Shown here: piece after piece, positions 7,514-16,358 of the stretch | How the letters are laid out: every line of letters starts with the position of its first letter | How positions within the stretch are numbered: position 1 is the stretch's first letter | The notes under the pieces: model-generated | Seen by the model: the letters and a program-made list of their open reading frames with translations, nothing else | Database searches by the model: none | What the model was told of the DNA's origin: nothing | Assembly: GCA_029240775.1 (NCBI GenBank) | Contig: JARDZQ010000007.1 | Span: 1 to 17,355 of the forward strand | DNA from: Rubrobacteraceae bacterium | GTDB lineage: Bacteria > Actinomycetota > Rubrobacteria > Rubrobacterales > Rubrobacteraceae | Length of the DNA: 17,355 bases | Reading direction: 5' to 3' | Program-made: the position numbers and the translations under genes

Positions 7514-9343
7514 CTACTCGACCGTCACGCTCTTGGCGAGGTTGCGCGGCTTGTCCACATCGAGTGCGCGGCCCTTGGCCACGCGGTAGGCGAGCAGCTG
7601 CAGCGGCACGCTCGAGACGAACGGGTCGAGGATGCCTGGCGCCTCCGGGACCGGCAGCACGACGCGGGACATCCGCCGCGCTGCACTATCGTTCTCGCGA
7701 GCCACCGAGATCACGCTTGCCCCCCGCGCCACTGTCTCCTCGACGTTAGATAGCGACTTCTCCCGCGTGAGACCCTGCCCAAGGACGGCCACCACAGGGG
7801 AGTGCTCGTCCACGAGCGCTATGGGGCCGTGCTTCATCTCGCCTGCCGGGTAGCCCTCTGCGGGGAGGTAGGAGATCTCCTTTAGCTTCAAGGCTCCTTC
7901 GAGCGCCACCGGATATGAGGAGCCTCGTCCGAGGAACAGCGCGCACCTGGCCTCCTCGAAGAGAGAGGCAGCTTCCTCGACGCGCCCCTCCAGCAGCCCG
8001 AGCGTCTCCTCGACCTTCTCCGGCGCCCGGCGCAAATCTCGTCCTAACTCTCGAAGCTCCTCTTCCGGCGTAGCTCCCTTCGCCCTGGCTAGCCCGAGGG
8101 CGAGGAGGTAGAGAGCGGCGATCTGGGCGAGGAAGGTCTTGGTCGCGGCGACCCCGATCTCCGGTCCCGCTTTGGTAAGCAGCACGGCGTCGGCCTCACG
8201 TGTGATCAGTGACCCTTGAGTGTTCGTCACGGCGAGGATCCGTCCGCCGAAGGCGCGCGCCGCTTCGATGGCCGCTAAAGTGTCGGTCGTCTCCCCGCTC
8301 TGGGAGATGGCGACGACGAGGGTCTTCTCGTCGCCGACGAGATGTGCGTACCGGTACTCGCTAGAGACGGCGACCTCGACGGGGATTCGAGCGAGGCGCT
8401 CTATCGCCTCCTTGCCGAGCAGCCCCGCGTGGTAGGCGGTGCCGCACCCTACGACGGCGATCCTTTCGACGCCAGCGAGGTCCACCTCCGGGAGGTCCAC
8501 AGCGCCGCCTGAGTCCACTCTTCCGGAGAGGGTGTTCCTGAGAGCGGAGGGCTGGTCGTGGATCTCCTTTAGCATGTAGTCCTCATAACCTCCGAGCTCG
8601 ATGGCCTCGGCCTCCCACTCCACCTCGAAGCTCTCGCGCTCTACGGACTCACCATCGAGCGTGAAGATGCCCACGGATGAGCCTGTGAGCTCGACTATCT
8701 CGCCGTTCTCCACGACCAGAAACCGGCGGGTCTGCTTAAGCAGCGCCTGCACCGCGCTCGCCAGGTAGTTCTCCCCTGCCCCCTGCCCTACTACCAGCGG
8801 GCTCTGCTTACGCGCGGCGACTACCTTGCCGGGCTCCTTCGCGCTCACCGCAGCGACCGCAAACGAGCCTCTAAGACGTCTCAAGGCCGAGGCCAGCGCC
8901 TCCCGAAGCGGCTCTCCAGCCTCTACTCTTTGGGCGAGCAGGTGAGCTATGACCTCGGTGTCGGTCTCGGAGGAGAAGGTGACGCCTCGCTCCTTGAGCT
9001 CTTCCTTGAGCTCTGCGAAGTTCTCGATGATGCCGTTGTGCACCACCGCTACGCTCCCGCCGTTACCGAGCTGGGGGTGGGCGTTGGCCTCGCTCGGGCG
9101 CCCGTGAGTCGCCCAGCGGGTGTGGCCCACCCCGGTGTGAGCCGCGGAGAGGTGCCCGTTTCGCTCCTCGAGGGCCTCGGCCAGATTGTCGAGGCGTCCG
9201 GGTCGCTTGATCGTCTCTATCCGGCCGCCCAGCTGCAGCGCGAGCCCCGCCGAGTCGTAGCCGCGGTACTCGAGGTTCCTCAGGCCCTCCATGAGGACCT
9301 CCACGCACCTCGCCTTGCCAACGTATCCCACTATGCCGCACAC
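7514..9343 (-). CDS. glmS: Glutamine-fructose-6-phosphate aminotransferase
   Basis: A 609-residue cytoplasmic enzyme making glucosamine-6-phosphate from fructose-6-phosphate and glutamine, the entry step to UDP-GlcNAc and peptidoglycan. The N-terminal class II glutaminase domain begins with the nucleophile Cys2 in CGIVGYVG. It contains LEYRGYDSAG and GHTRWATHG, and ETDTEVIAHL further on. Two SIS sugar-isomerase domains follow (about 285-425 and 455-600), with SQSGETTDT, ATKTFLAQ and AEGYPAGEMKHGPIAL. The end DKPRNLAKSVTVE is the usual C-terminus. The frame is open to 9490, but GTG 9343 directly before the Cys codon is the start, with AGGAGG (9351-9356 on the complement) 7 nt upstream. It probably forms an operon with the lysE-type gene. 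Confidence 0.97.
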   Translation of the reverse strand: MCGIVGYVGKARCVEVLMEGLRNLEYRGYDSAGLALQLGGRIETIKRPGRLDNLAEALEERNGHLSAAHTGVGHTRWATHGRPSEANAHPQLGNGGSVAVVHNGIIENFAELKEELKERGVTFSSETDTEVIAHLLAQRVEAGEPLREALASALRRLRGSFAVAAVSAKEPGKVVAARKQSPLVVGQGAGENYLASAVQALLKQTRRFLVVENGEIVELTGSSVGIFTLDGESVERESFEVEWEAEAIELGGYEDYMLKEIHDQPSALRNTLSGRVDSGGAVDLPEVDLAGVERIAVVGCGTAYHAGLLGKEAIERLARIPVEVAVSSEYRYAHLVGDEKTLVVAISQSGETTDTLAAIEAARAFGGRILAVTNTQGSLITREADAVLLTKAGPEIGVAATKTFLAQIAALYLLALGLARAKGATPEEELRELGRDLRRAPEKVEETLGLLEGRVEEAASLFEEARCALFLGRGSSYPVALEGALKLKEISYLPAEGYPAGEMKHGPIALVDEHSPVVAVLGQGLTREKSLSNVEETVARGASVISVARENDSAARRMSRVVLPVPEAPGILDPFVSSVPLQLLAYRVAKGRALDVDKPRNLAKSVTVE

Positions 9344-9710
9344 GGGCACACCTCCTCTATCGTCTACAGGCAGGCTCCGCTGGCAGGGGTGAAGGGTGAG
9401 GAAATCTTCGGGCCTGAGCGGCGCTTTGTCCCCGGCGTCGCCGCCGGGATTTGTCGCCGCCCTTACGACCGCCCGAGAGCCGAGACGCACCCGCCGAATG
9501 GTTCGATGAACGTCTGCCTCGTCAACTCCGGCACGTTTCGCAGACCGGAGTCCTGGCGCTTGCTTTGTGGTTCTTGCCCCTACCCCGAAAGCCGCAACGG
9601 TCCCGCCCGGCCTACCGGTTATCGGTCTCTATACCTGGCGCACCTCCCCGTCTCCGCCAGAAACAGCGCCATTACTGTACCCCGTGGCGGGCGAAAATGG
9701 AAGCCCGGTG
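9344..9710 (-). promoter_or_regulatory. glmS upstream region / possible structured leader
   Basis: There is no gene in these 367 bp. It holds the glmS ribosome binding site (9351-9356). It also holds a 7-bp perfect hairpin CCCGGCG/CGCCGGG with GCGA loop read on minus (9431-9448), and a 7-bp stem ACTCCGG/CCGGAGT with a 13-nt loop (9525-9551). A weak TATAGA box on minus (9633-9628) and TTGACG (9525-9520) are the only promoter-like signs. I see no match to the glmS ribozyme core. Neither hairpin is followed by a T-run, so they are not simple terminators. Confidence 0.4.
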
Positions 9711-10436
9711 CTAGAAGAGCTCGATCTGTATCACCCCGAAGGCGGCGAGCAGCGCGATGAGGATGGGCTGGTGGATCAGGTATACAAATAGCGAGTTTCG
9801 CCCGAGCGGAAGGAGAGGCCTCGCGACCGCCGGCGCCTTCCCCGCAAAGAGAGCTGGCCTCCTGCCGCCGCCGTAGACGACGTTCCCGGCGAAGACGCCG
9901 AGGAGGACCACCCCGAACCAGGGGAGCAGGGGCCGGTAATCCGGCATGACGAGGTTCTCGGGGACCACGCCGAAGGGCAGGAGCCACGGGCTCTGCGAAG
10001 AGAGACCCTCGATCCCCATGTAGACCCCTGCCGCTACGAGGGAGAGGCCGAGGAAAAGGTTAGCGAACCGGTATCTCAAAAAGGGATAAGCGAGGATTAT
10101 GGAGACCCCGATCAGGTGCAGGATCCCGAAGGCGACGACACCCATCCCGAAGACAAGGAACACGAGGGTCAGCGCCATCCCGTAGGCAAAGATCCTGATC
10201 CCCCGCAAGAGATACTTGCCGAAGAGGCTCCGGCCCGGATGTCCGGCGCTCGCCCTCACGTAGCTGATGGCTAAAGAGACACCAACCAGGAACAGAAAAG
10301 CGCTCGCCGTGGCGTCGGCGAAGCGCGCCCAGAACCCCGAGGTGGACTCGATGGGGTAGCCGCCGAAGTAGTCCAGGTCGTACATCAGGTGGTAGACGAC
10401 CATCATCCCTATGGCGACCCCGCGCGCGGCGTCCAC
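9711..10436 (-). CDS. DUF1624/HGSNAT-type multi-pass membrane protein
   Basis: A 241-residue integral membrane protein of the bacterial heparan-alpha-glucosaminide N-acetyltransferase-like (DUF1624) family. Bacterial members are largely uncharacterised and are related to membrane acyltransferases. The N-terminal DAARGVAIGMMVVYHLMYDLDYF is the family's first helix with its conserved YHxxYD. About seven hydrophobic segments follow. It ends with the typical PLGRNSLFVYLIHQPI and a final helix. I chose GTG 10436: GAGAGG (10446-10451 on the complement) lies 9 nt upstream, and no other start codon exists back to the stop at 10479. The codons just before the GTG read RFWE, which also looks family-like, so the true N-terminus may be slightly longer through an unusual start. 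It is divergent from the GNAT gene. Confidence 0.85.
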   Translation of the reverse strand: MDAARGVAIGMMVVYHLMYDLDYFGGYPIESTSGFWARFADATASAFLFLVGVSLAISYVRASAGHPGRSLFGKYLLRGIRIFAYGMALTLVFLVFGMGVVAFGILHLIGVSIILAYPFLRYRFANLFLGLSLVAAGVYMGIEGLSSQSPWLLPFGVVPENLVMPDYRPLLPWFGVVLLGVFAGNVVYGGGRRPALFAGKAPAVARPLLPLGRNSLFVYLIHQPILIALLAAFGVIQIELF

Positions 10437-10506
10437 CTCCCAGAACCTCTCACCCTGTGCGGCGCTGCGTTGCGTGCTCTACTCCTCGCCTCTGGTGTCG
10501 GCTCGG

Positions 10507-10512
10507 ATCATA
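10507..10512 (-). promoter_or_regulatory. TATGAT -10-like box upstream of DUF1624 gene
   Basis: Minus-strand TATGAT matches the TATAAT consensus at 5 of 6 bases and lies 70 nt before the GTG at 10436, leaving a leader of about 64 nt. No good -35 hexamer is seen at the expected distance. Confidence 0.3.
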
Positions 10513-10529
10513 GCGCACGGCGTATCGGT

Positions 10530-10535
10530 TAGGAT
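10530..10535 (+). promoter_or_regulatory. TAGGAT -10-like box or SD of the GNAT gene
   Basis: TAGGAT ends 6 nt before the ATG at 10542, a distance that would start a leaderless message. The same bases contain AGGA, which could instead be a Shine-Dalgarno sequence with 7-nt spacing. Sequence alone cannot separate the two. Confidence 0.3.
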
Positions 10536-10541
10536 TTGGGG

Positions 10542-11024
10542 ATGGAGAGCGAGAGAGACTTCATCATCAGGCCAGGGCGCCGCGAGGACGTTGAGGAGGC
10601 GACCCGGCTCTGGATGCGGAGCGCCCAGGAGCACACGGAGCACGACCAGATCTACGCGACAGCCCCGGGGGCCGAGCGGGTGATGCGACGCTTTCTGGCC
10701 GACCTGACCGCCAGCAGCCACACCTTCCTTTTCGTGGCAGAGTCGGGAGGGCAGACGGTCGGCTTCATCTCGGGCGAGCTGCGCGAGGGCTCGCCGACCT
10801 TCCGCCAGAGGACGTGGGCCTCCGTAGACGATGTGTTCGTCGAGCCGGACAGCAGGAACCTCGGCATCGGCCGGGCCCTCATCCAGAGCGTCGAGGCGTG
10901 GGCGAAGGAGAGGGGCGCTAACGGCATCTCCCTTCAGGTCGCGGCGGCGAACCGGAGGGGCCGCAAGTTCTACGAGGAGCTGGGCTTCCGCGAGGTCTCG
11001 GTCTACGAGGTGCTCGAGTTCTAG
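10542..11024 (+). CDS. GNAT-family N-acetyltransferase
   Basis: A 160-residue single-domain GNAT acetyltransferase, which transfers acetyl from acetyl-CoA to an amine of unknown identity. The fold is recognisable from IIRPGRREDVEEATRLW at the N-terminus and VAESGGQTVGFISG. The acetyl-CoA-binding motif A is DVFVEPDSRNLGIGRAL (R105 to G110 form the pyrophosphate loop). AANRRGRKFYEELGF follows, with the usual Tyr at 144. I prefer ATG 10542 to the in-frame TTG at 10536, since similarity begins after the ATG and the upstream signal fits it. It converges on pcaC with 13 bp between the stops. It has no visible link to aromatic catabolism. Confidence 0.88.
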   Translation: MESERDFIIRPGRREDVEEATRLWMRSAQEHTEHDQIYATAPGAERVMRRFLADLTASSHTFLFVAESGGQTVGFISGELREGSPTFRQRTWASVDDVFVEPDSRNLGIGRALIQSVEAWAKERGANGISLQVAAANRRGRKFYEELGFREVSVYEVLEF

Positions 11025-11037
11025 AGTGGTTCGCGCA

Positions 11038-11430
11038 CTAGGAGCTCTCTCTGTCGTGCTCTGCGATGACGCGTTGCGCTGCGGCGAAGGCGGAGTTGGC
11101 GGCCGGGACCCCGCAGTAGATGGCAGCGTGCAGGAGGACTTCTTTTATCTCGTCCTCGCTCAGGCCGTTCCGGAGCGCAGCCCGCACGTGCAACTCCAGT
11201 TCCTCGAGCCTGCCGAGGGCCACCAGCGCGGTCAGGGTGATGCAGCTTCGCGTCCTGCGGTCCAGCCCCGGGCGGCTCCAGACCTCGCCCCACGCGTAGC
11301 GCGTGATGAGGTCCTGGAAGTCCGCGGTGAAGCCGGTCGTGCGCTCGAGTGCCGCGTCGACGTGTTTATCTCCCAGCACCTCGCGCCGCACCTTCATCCC
11401 ACGCTCGTGAGTAGGGTCGTTCGAGCTCAT
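11038..11430 (-). CDS. pcaC: 4-carboxymuconolactone decarboxylase
   Basis: A 130-residue carboxymuconolactone decarboxylase of the CMD/AhpD fold. It removes CO2 from 4-carboxymuconolactone to give 3-oxoadipate enol-lactone. Family marks are a long helical N-terminal half (ITRYAWGEVWSRPGLDRRTRS), then LEELELHVRAALRNGLSEDEIKEVLLHAAIYCG and VPAANSAF at the C-terminus. Length matches stand-alone PcaC. The upstream frame is open as far as 11949, but that part is antisense and out-of-frame shadow of pcaD. ATG 11430 overlaps the pcaD stop as ATGA, so translation is coupled. It is the last gene of the pca operon. In several actinobacteria PcaC is fused to the C-terminus of PcaD as PcaL; here they are separate. 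Confidence 0.95.
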   Translation of the reverse strand: MSSNDPTHERGMKVRREVLGDKHVDAALERTTGFTADFQDLITRYAWGEVWSRPGLDRRTRSCITLTALVALGRLEELELHVRAALRNGLSEDEIKEVLLHAAIYCGVPAANSAFAAAQRVIAEHDRESS

Positions 11431-12212
11431 CTTCCCTGCCTTGCAAGATGGTCGAGTATCGCCCGGGTCACGGCCTCGGGCTGCTCTATGTTCGCGAGGT
11501 GGGAGGCGCCGGGGATCACCTCGAAGCCCGCGCCGGGGATGGAGTCGCGGATGAGCTCGCCGTGCTCTGGCGGGGTCGCGGGGTCTTCGGCGGCGGAGAT
11601 GACGAGGGTCGGGGCCCGGATCTGCCCGAGCCTGTCTCTGAGGTCCATGTCCCGGATCGCCGCGCAGCACCCGGCGTAGCCTTCGGGGTCCGTCCCGCGC
11701 AGCATCGCTGCCGCATTCTCGACGGTCTCGGGGTGCGCAAAGAAGAACTCCGGAGTGAACCAGCGCACGACGACGCTGTCCACCAGTGCGTCCATACCCT
11801 CTTTCCTTGCGACCCTGATGCGCTCGTCCCAGAGCTCTCGTGGGCCGAGTAGGGCCGACGTGCAGCAGAGGACGAGGCCCTCGACGCGCTCCGGGGCCTC
11901 GCTCGCCAGCCACATGCCGACCATCCCCCCGATGGAGAGCCCGCACCACGAGAAGCGCTCTATCCCGAGCCCGTCGAGCAGTGCCAGGGCATCACGCCCG
12001 AGGTCCTCGATGGTGTACAGGCCAGGGGGAACGGGAGAGCCGCCGTGCCCGCGGTGGTCGTAGCGCAGCAGCCTGAACCGCTCGCGCAGCGCGGGCGCCC
12101 CTTCGTCCCACATACGCAGCGTTGTGCCCAGGGAGTTCGCCATCACGAGCACGGGCGCCTCCTCGGGACCTTCGAACAGGTGATGGAGCTCGACGGTGGT
12201 TCCCTCTGTCAT
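11427..12212 (-). CDS. pcaD: 3-oxoadipate enol-lactonase
   Basis: A 261-residue alpha/beta hydrolase that hydrolyses 3-oxoadipate enol-lactone to 3-oxoadipate. The catalytic triad is visible as S93 in WCGLSIGGMVG, D210 in SAAEDPATPP and H238 in GASHLANIEQP. The oxyanion segment NSLGTTLRMWD (26-36) and YDHRGHGGSP are typical of PcaD. Length agrees with the stand-alone enzyme. ATG 12212 overlaps the pcaB stop as ATGA, and the pcaD stop overlaps the pcaC start the same way. Other alpha/beta hydrolases share the triad, but the pca neighbours and the LGTTLRMWD segment make the assignment firm. Confidence 0.94.
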   Translation of the reverse strand: MTEGTTVELHHLFEGPEEAPVLVMANSLGTTLRMWDEGAPALRERFRLLRYDHRGHGGSPVPPGLYTIEDLGRDALALLDGLGIERFSWCGLSIGGMVGMWLASEAPERVEGLVLCCTSALLGPRELWDERIRVARKEGMDALVDSVVVRWFTPEFFFAHPETVENAAAMLRGTDPEGYAGCCAAIRDMDLRDRLGQIRAPTLVISAAEDPATPPEHGELIRDSIPGAGFEVIPGASHLANIEQPEAVTRAILDHLARQGR

Positions 12213-13564
12213 ACGCGAACCTCCTTGCGGTACAGGGTGAGAGCCCGGTCGACTAACGCCCCGGTGGACCCGAGGTAGCCAGCCGGGTCCAGCGCAGCGT
12301 CTATGTCCTCTGGTGAGAGCACCTCGCGCAGGGTTGGCTCCGCCAGAAGCTCCTCGCGGAACGGCTTCCCGTTATCGGTGACCCGCCGGGCTACCGCCTG
12401 CACGATGTCGTGCGCCTTCAGCCGCCCGAGGCGCCCCGCCGCGAGCGCGGTGACGTTCTCGGCGAGGAGCAGTCCACCGGTCATGTCCAGGTTCTCCCGC
12501 ATCTTCTCGGAATGGACTTGCAGCCCCTCCGCTACCTCGCGGACAGCAGCAACCGCCCCTCCGGTCAGGGCCAGCGCGTCAGAGAGGGCCTCCCACTCGG
12601 AGTGCCACGCTCCGGCGGCCCGCTCGTGCTCCCCTACCATCGCCGCTCCCAGCGTCTGGGAGAGGTCCTGCACCCGGTGGGCGCTCGCGGCTGCGGTCAC
12701 GGAGAGGATGGGATTCCGCTTGTGAGGCAGCGTCGAAGAACCTCCGCGCCCCTCCCCGGCCGGCTCCGCGACCTCCCCGACCTCCGTCTGGGACAGCAGG
12801 ATCACGTCGCGCGAGATCTTGGCGAGGACGCCCGCCAGCAGCGAGAGCGCGTCCCCGAGCTCCGAGATCCGGGTCCGGTCGGTGTGCCACGGCAGCGCGG
12901 GCTCGGCGAGGTCCAGCTCCCGCGCGAACTGCTCCAGGACGGAAGGGCCGGAGCGGCCGAGCGAGGCCAGGGTTCCCACCGCCCCGCCCAGTTGGACGGC
13001 CAAACGCGCCGAGCGCACGTCGAGTAGCTTTCTCCTTGCCTCCAGAACGGAGACGAGCCAGCCCGCCGCCTTGAGGCCGAAGGTGGTCGGCAGCGCCTGC
13101 TGGAGGAGCGTCCGTCCGGCCATGAGGGTGTCCCGATGGGCTTCGGCGAGCCGGGCGCAGGCCGCTGCGATGCCGTCCGCGTCGGTGAGGATCAGGGTCA
13201 GGGCGCGCTTCGCGACGAGCATCGCCGCGGTGTCGGTGATGTCCTGGCTCGTAGCCCCCTTGTGGACGTAGCGGGCGGCATCTTCGGATACCTTCGAGAC
13301 GGCGGCGGTGAGCGCGCGCACGAGCGGCGGGACGGGGTTGCCCGCGGCGCGTCCTCCCTCCCCGATCTCCTCCGGGTCGAAGAGGGACGCGTCGCAGCGG
13401 GAGGCGATTACTTCCGCGGCTTCGCCGGGGATCAGGGCGGCCCGAGCCTCGGCTGCGGCCAGAGCTCTCTCCGCGTCGAGCATGGCCTGTACCCAGGCCC
13501 GGCCCCCGACCGCCTCCCGGAACCTGTCCGGGACGAAGATCGGCCGGAACAGCTCTCCGGCCAT
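12209..13564 (-). CDS. pcaB: 3-carboxy-cis,cis-muconate cycloisomerase
   Basis: A 451-residue member of the fumarase/aspartase superfamily that lactonises 3-carboxy-cis,cis-muconate to 4-carboxymuconolactone. The superfamily signature appears as GGSSTLPHKRNP at residues 274-285, in the flexible catalytic loop. VHKGATSQDITDT (100-112) forms another active-site segment. Length is normal for bacterial PcaB. ATG 13564 begins 2 nt after the pcaG stop, and the stop overlaps pcaD. An adenylosuccinate lyase reading is excluded by context and by the cycloisomerase-like AGNPVPPLVRAL segment. Loss of this gene would block protocatechuate use at carboxymuconate. Confidence 0.95.
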   Translation of the reverse strand: MAGELFRPIFVPDRFREAVGGRAWVQAMLDAERALAAAEARAALIPGEAAEVIASRCDASLFDPEEIGEGGRAAGNPVPPLVRALTAAVSKVSEDAARYVHKGATSQDITDTAAMLVAKRALTLILTDADGIAAACARLAEAHRDTLMAGRTLLQQALPTTFGLKAAGWLVSVLEARRKLLDVRSARLAVQLGGAVGTLASLGRSGPSVLEQFARELDLAEPALPWHTDRTRISELGDALSLLAGVLAKISRDVILLSQTEVGEVAEPAGEGRGGSSTLPHKRNPILSVTAAASAHRVQDLSQTLGAAMVGEHERAAGAWHSEWEALSDALALTGGAVAAVREVAEGLQVHSEKMRENLDMTGGLLLAENVTALAAGRLGRLKAHDIVQAVARRVTDNGKPFREELLAEPTLREVLSPEDIDAALDPAGYLGSTGALVDRALTLYRKEVRV

Positions 13565-13566
13565 CT

Positions 13567-14100
13567 TTAGAGCTCGAAGAACGCGGTCTGGTTCTCCCCT
13601 TGCAGGCGGATGTCGAAGCGCAGCGCGTCGCCCTCGTCGCGGGCGATCAGGGTCTCCCGGAACGCCGCGTCCTCCATGAACGAGAGGACCGGATCGCTTG
13701 CGTTCGCCTCCCCCTCGTCGGGGAAGTAGATCCGGGTGACGACGCGCTTCAAGAGGCCGCGGGCGAAGACCGAGACCATGACGTGCGGGGCCTGCATCTC
13801 ACCGTCGGGGCCGGCGACGGGGCCGGGCTTGACCGTCACGAACGAGAAGCTGCCGCCGTCAACGGTATCGGAGCGCCCGAAGCCGGAGAAGTTCTCGTGG
13901 TCGTAGCGGCCCGCCCGGTCAGCATGCCAGATCTCGACCATCGCGTCGGGCACCGGGTCGCCCGCACTGTCGTAGACCGTGCCCACGATCCTTATGGCCT
14001 CCGGGTGATCCGGCGGCACCAGCTCCGAGCGGTCCTTATCCAGGAGCGCGTCGTGGAAGAACGGACCTATGGTCTGGGAGGGTGTCCGTCCGGAGCCCAT
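13567..14100 (-). CDS. pcaG: Protocatechuate 3,4-dioxygenase alpha subunit
   Basis: A 177-residue alpha subunit of the intradiol protocatechuate 3,4-dioxygenase. It partners the iron-bearing beta subunit PcaH to open protocatechuate between the hydroxyls. Characteristic segments are TPSQTIGPFFHDALL at the N-terminus, VEIWHADRAGRYDH, FVTVKPGPV and APHVMVSVFARGLLKRVVTRIYFPDE. As expected for alpha subunits, it lacks the full Tyr/Tyr/His/His iron set found in PcaH. The frame is open to 14169, but ATG 14100 is the family start and forms TGATG with the pcaH stop. Base composition and codon use match its neighbours. Confidence 0.95.
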   Translation of the reverse strand: MGSGRTPSQTIGPFFHDALLDKDRSELVPPDHPEAIRIVGTVYDSAGDPVPDAMVEIWHADRAGRYDHENFSGFGRSDTVDGGSFSFVTVKPGPVAGPDGEMQAPHVMVSVFARGLLKRVVTRIYFPDEGEANASDPVLSFMEDAAFRETLIARDEGDALRFDIRLQGENQTAFFEL

Positions 14101-14819
14101 CAGTGGTCCTCCATCGGGGTCGCTCTCCTGCCTTCGAGCACGATGTCGAAGCGGTAGGCCAGGGCCCACTCGGGCACCGTCGTCTCCAGGTCGAAAGAGG
14201 AGATCAGGCGCTGCCGCGCCTTCTCGTCGCGCACGGAGTTGAAGATCGGGTCCTGCCAGAAGAGCGGGTCGCCGGGGAAGTACATCTGGGTTATGAGGCG
14301 GCTCCTGAAGGCCTCCCCGAAGAGCGAGAAGTGGATGTGGGCCGGGCGCCAGGCGTTGTGGTGGTTCTTCCAGGGGTACGCTCCCGGTTTGACGGTCACG
14401 AACCGGTAGCGGCCCTCGTCGTCGGTGAGGCAGCGGCCGGCGCCGCTGAAGTTGGAGTCGAGCGGGGCGGGGTGGCGGTCGAGGTGGTGGGTGTATCGCC
14501 CGGCAGCGTTGGCCTGCCAGACCTCGATGAGGCTGCCTCTCACCGGACGCCCGTCGCCGTCCGTGACGCGACCGTGCACGATGATCCTCTCCCCCAGCGG
14601 CTCACCTTCGTGCTGGCGGGTGAGGTCGTTGTCCAGCTCGCCCACTGGGGCGCGCCCGTACGCCGGGCCCGTGGTGTCCGAGAGCGTGCTGGGGAGGATG
14701 ATCAGGGGCTCTTTCGGGGCGCGCAGGCGTGTAGCGACGTAGTCGGGGGCCAGGTAAGGCGGGTCCCCTCGGCGGGAACCGACGACCCCGCCCGGGGATT
14801 GCTCTCTCATCTCCTTCAT
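14100..14819 (-). CDS. pcaH: Protocatechuate 3,4-dioxygenase beta subunit
   Basis: A 239-residue catalytic beta subunit of protocatechuate 3,4-dioxygenase, which holds the non-haem Fe(III). The intradiol dioxygenase signature is present as LIEVWQANAAGRY followed by LDSNFSGAGR. The four iron ligands are visible: Y109 (AGRYTHH), Y148 (GAYPW), and H161 and H163 (RPAHIHFSLFG). A conserved Arg, R158, lies just before the His pair. Length is normal for PcaH. ATG 14819 begins 3 nt after the pcaF stop, and its own stop joins pcaG as TGATG. Together with PcaG it starts the pathway encoded by this operon. Confidence 0.97.
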   Translation of the reverse strand: MKEMREQSPGGVVGSRRGDPPYLAPDYVATRLRAPKEPLIILPSTLSDTTGPAYGRAPVGELDNDLTRQHEGEPLGERIIVHGRVTDGDGRPVRGSLIEVWQANAAGRYTHHLDRHPAPLDSNFSGAGRCLTDDEGRYRFVTVKPGAYPWKNHHNAWRPAHIHFSLFGEAFRSRLITQMYFPGDPLFWQDPIFNSVRDEKARQRLISSFDLETTVPEWALAYRFDIVLEGRRATPMEDH

Positions 14820-14822
14820 CTC

Positions 14823-16093
<1,271 letters not shown>

Positions 16094-16097
<4 letters not shown>

Positions 16098-16213
16098 CTC
16101 GTCCCCTTCCTCGCCGCCTCGATCCTGGCCTTGAGGTCGCGCATCTCCTTGAGTGCGGGCGGGTCCGTAGTTCCGGAGTCTGCGGCCTCCCACAGGTCTA
16201 CTGCCCCGCTCAC
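16094..16213 (-). CDS. Unidentified 39-residue ORF coupled to pcaF
   Basis: A GTG-started frame of 39 codons whose TGA overlaps the pcaF ATG as ATGA, the same junction used at pcaB-pcaD and pcaD-pcaC. Its own GTG overlaps the TGA of a preceding short frame (GTGA), and GCGAGGG lies 4 nt upstream. The product begins VSGAVDLWEAADSG and has a charged, probably helical C-terminal half (LKEMRDLKARIEAARKG). I recognise no family. It may be a small peptide, a translational-coupling leader, or the remnant tail of a lost pca gene. The coupling is seen; expression is inferred. Confidence 0.4.
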
Positions 16214-16358
16214 GTGACCCTCGCCTCCATCCTTACCGCTTCCTCCTCCTTCGCGCGGGCTTTCGTACCCGATCGGACGCCCCGGTTCATGTCTCCCCGT
16301 TTGCTATTCTGGCCGCTGTCACGGCATATGTCCAATACCTAACAAGGCGCGGAGCGAA
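16214..16358 (-). promoter_or_regulatory. Leader between aroE and the pca operon
   Basis: A candidate pca promoter on minus is TTGGAC (16335-16330), an 18-nt spacer, and CAGAAT (16311-16306). Downstream lie a strong purine-rich tract AAGGAGGAGG and an ATG at 16230 that opens only six codons before a TGA at 16213-16215. The latter overlaps the 39-codon frame. A slightly longer frame from ATG 16290 ends at the same TGA. I see no operator palindrome. Confidence 0.35.

Noticed and set aside
9344..9490. Upstream part of the glmS frame
   Set aside because: GlmS must begin with the Cys directly after the start codon, and a strong AGGAGG precedes GTG 9343.
9344..9710. glmS ribozyme
   Set aside because: I could not find the conserved core or a cleavage-site context by eye; only generic hairpins are present.
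11431..11949. 303-residue frame covering pcaC and upstream
   Set aside because: The upstream part is an Arg/Gly-rich out-of-frame shadow of pcaD; only the part from ATG 11430 is PcaC.
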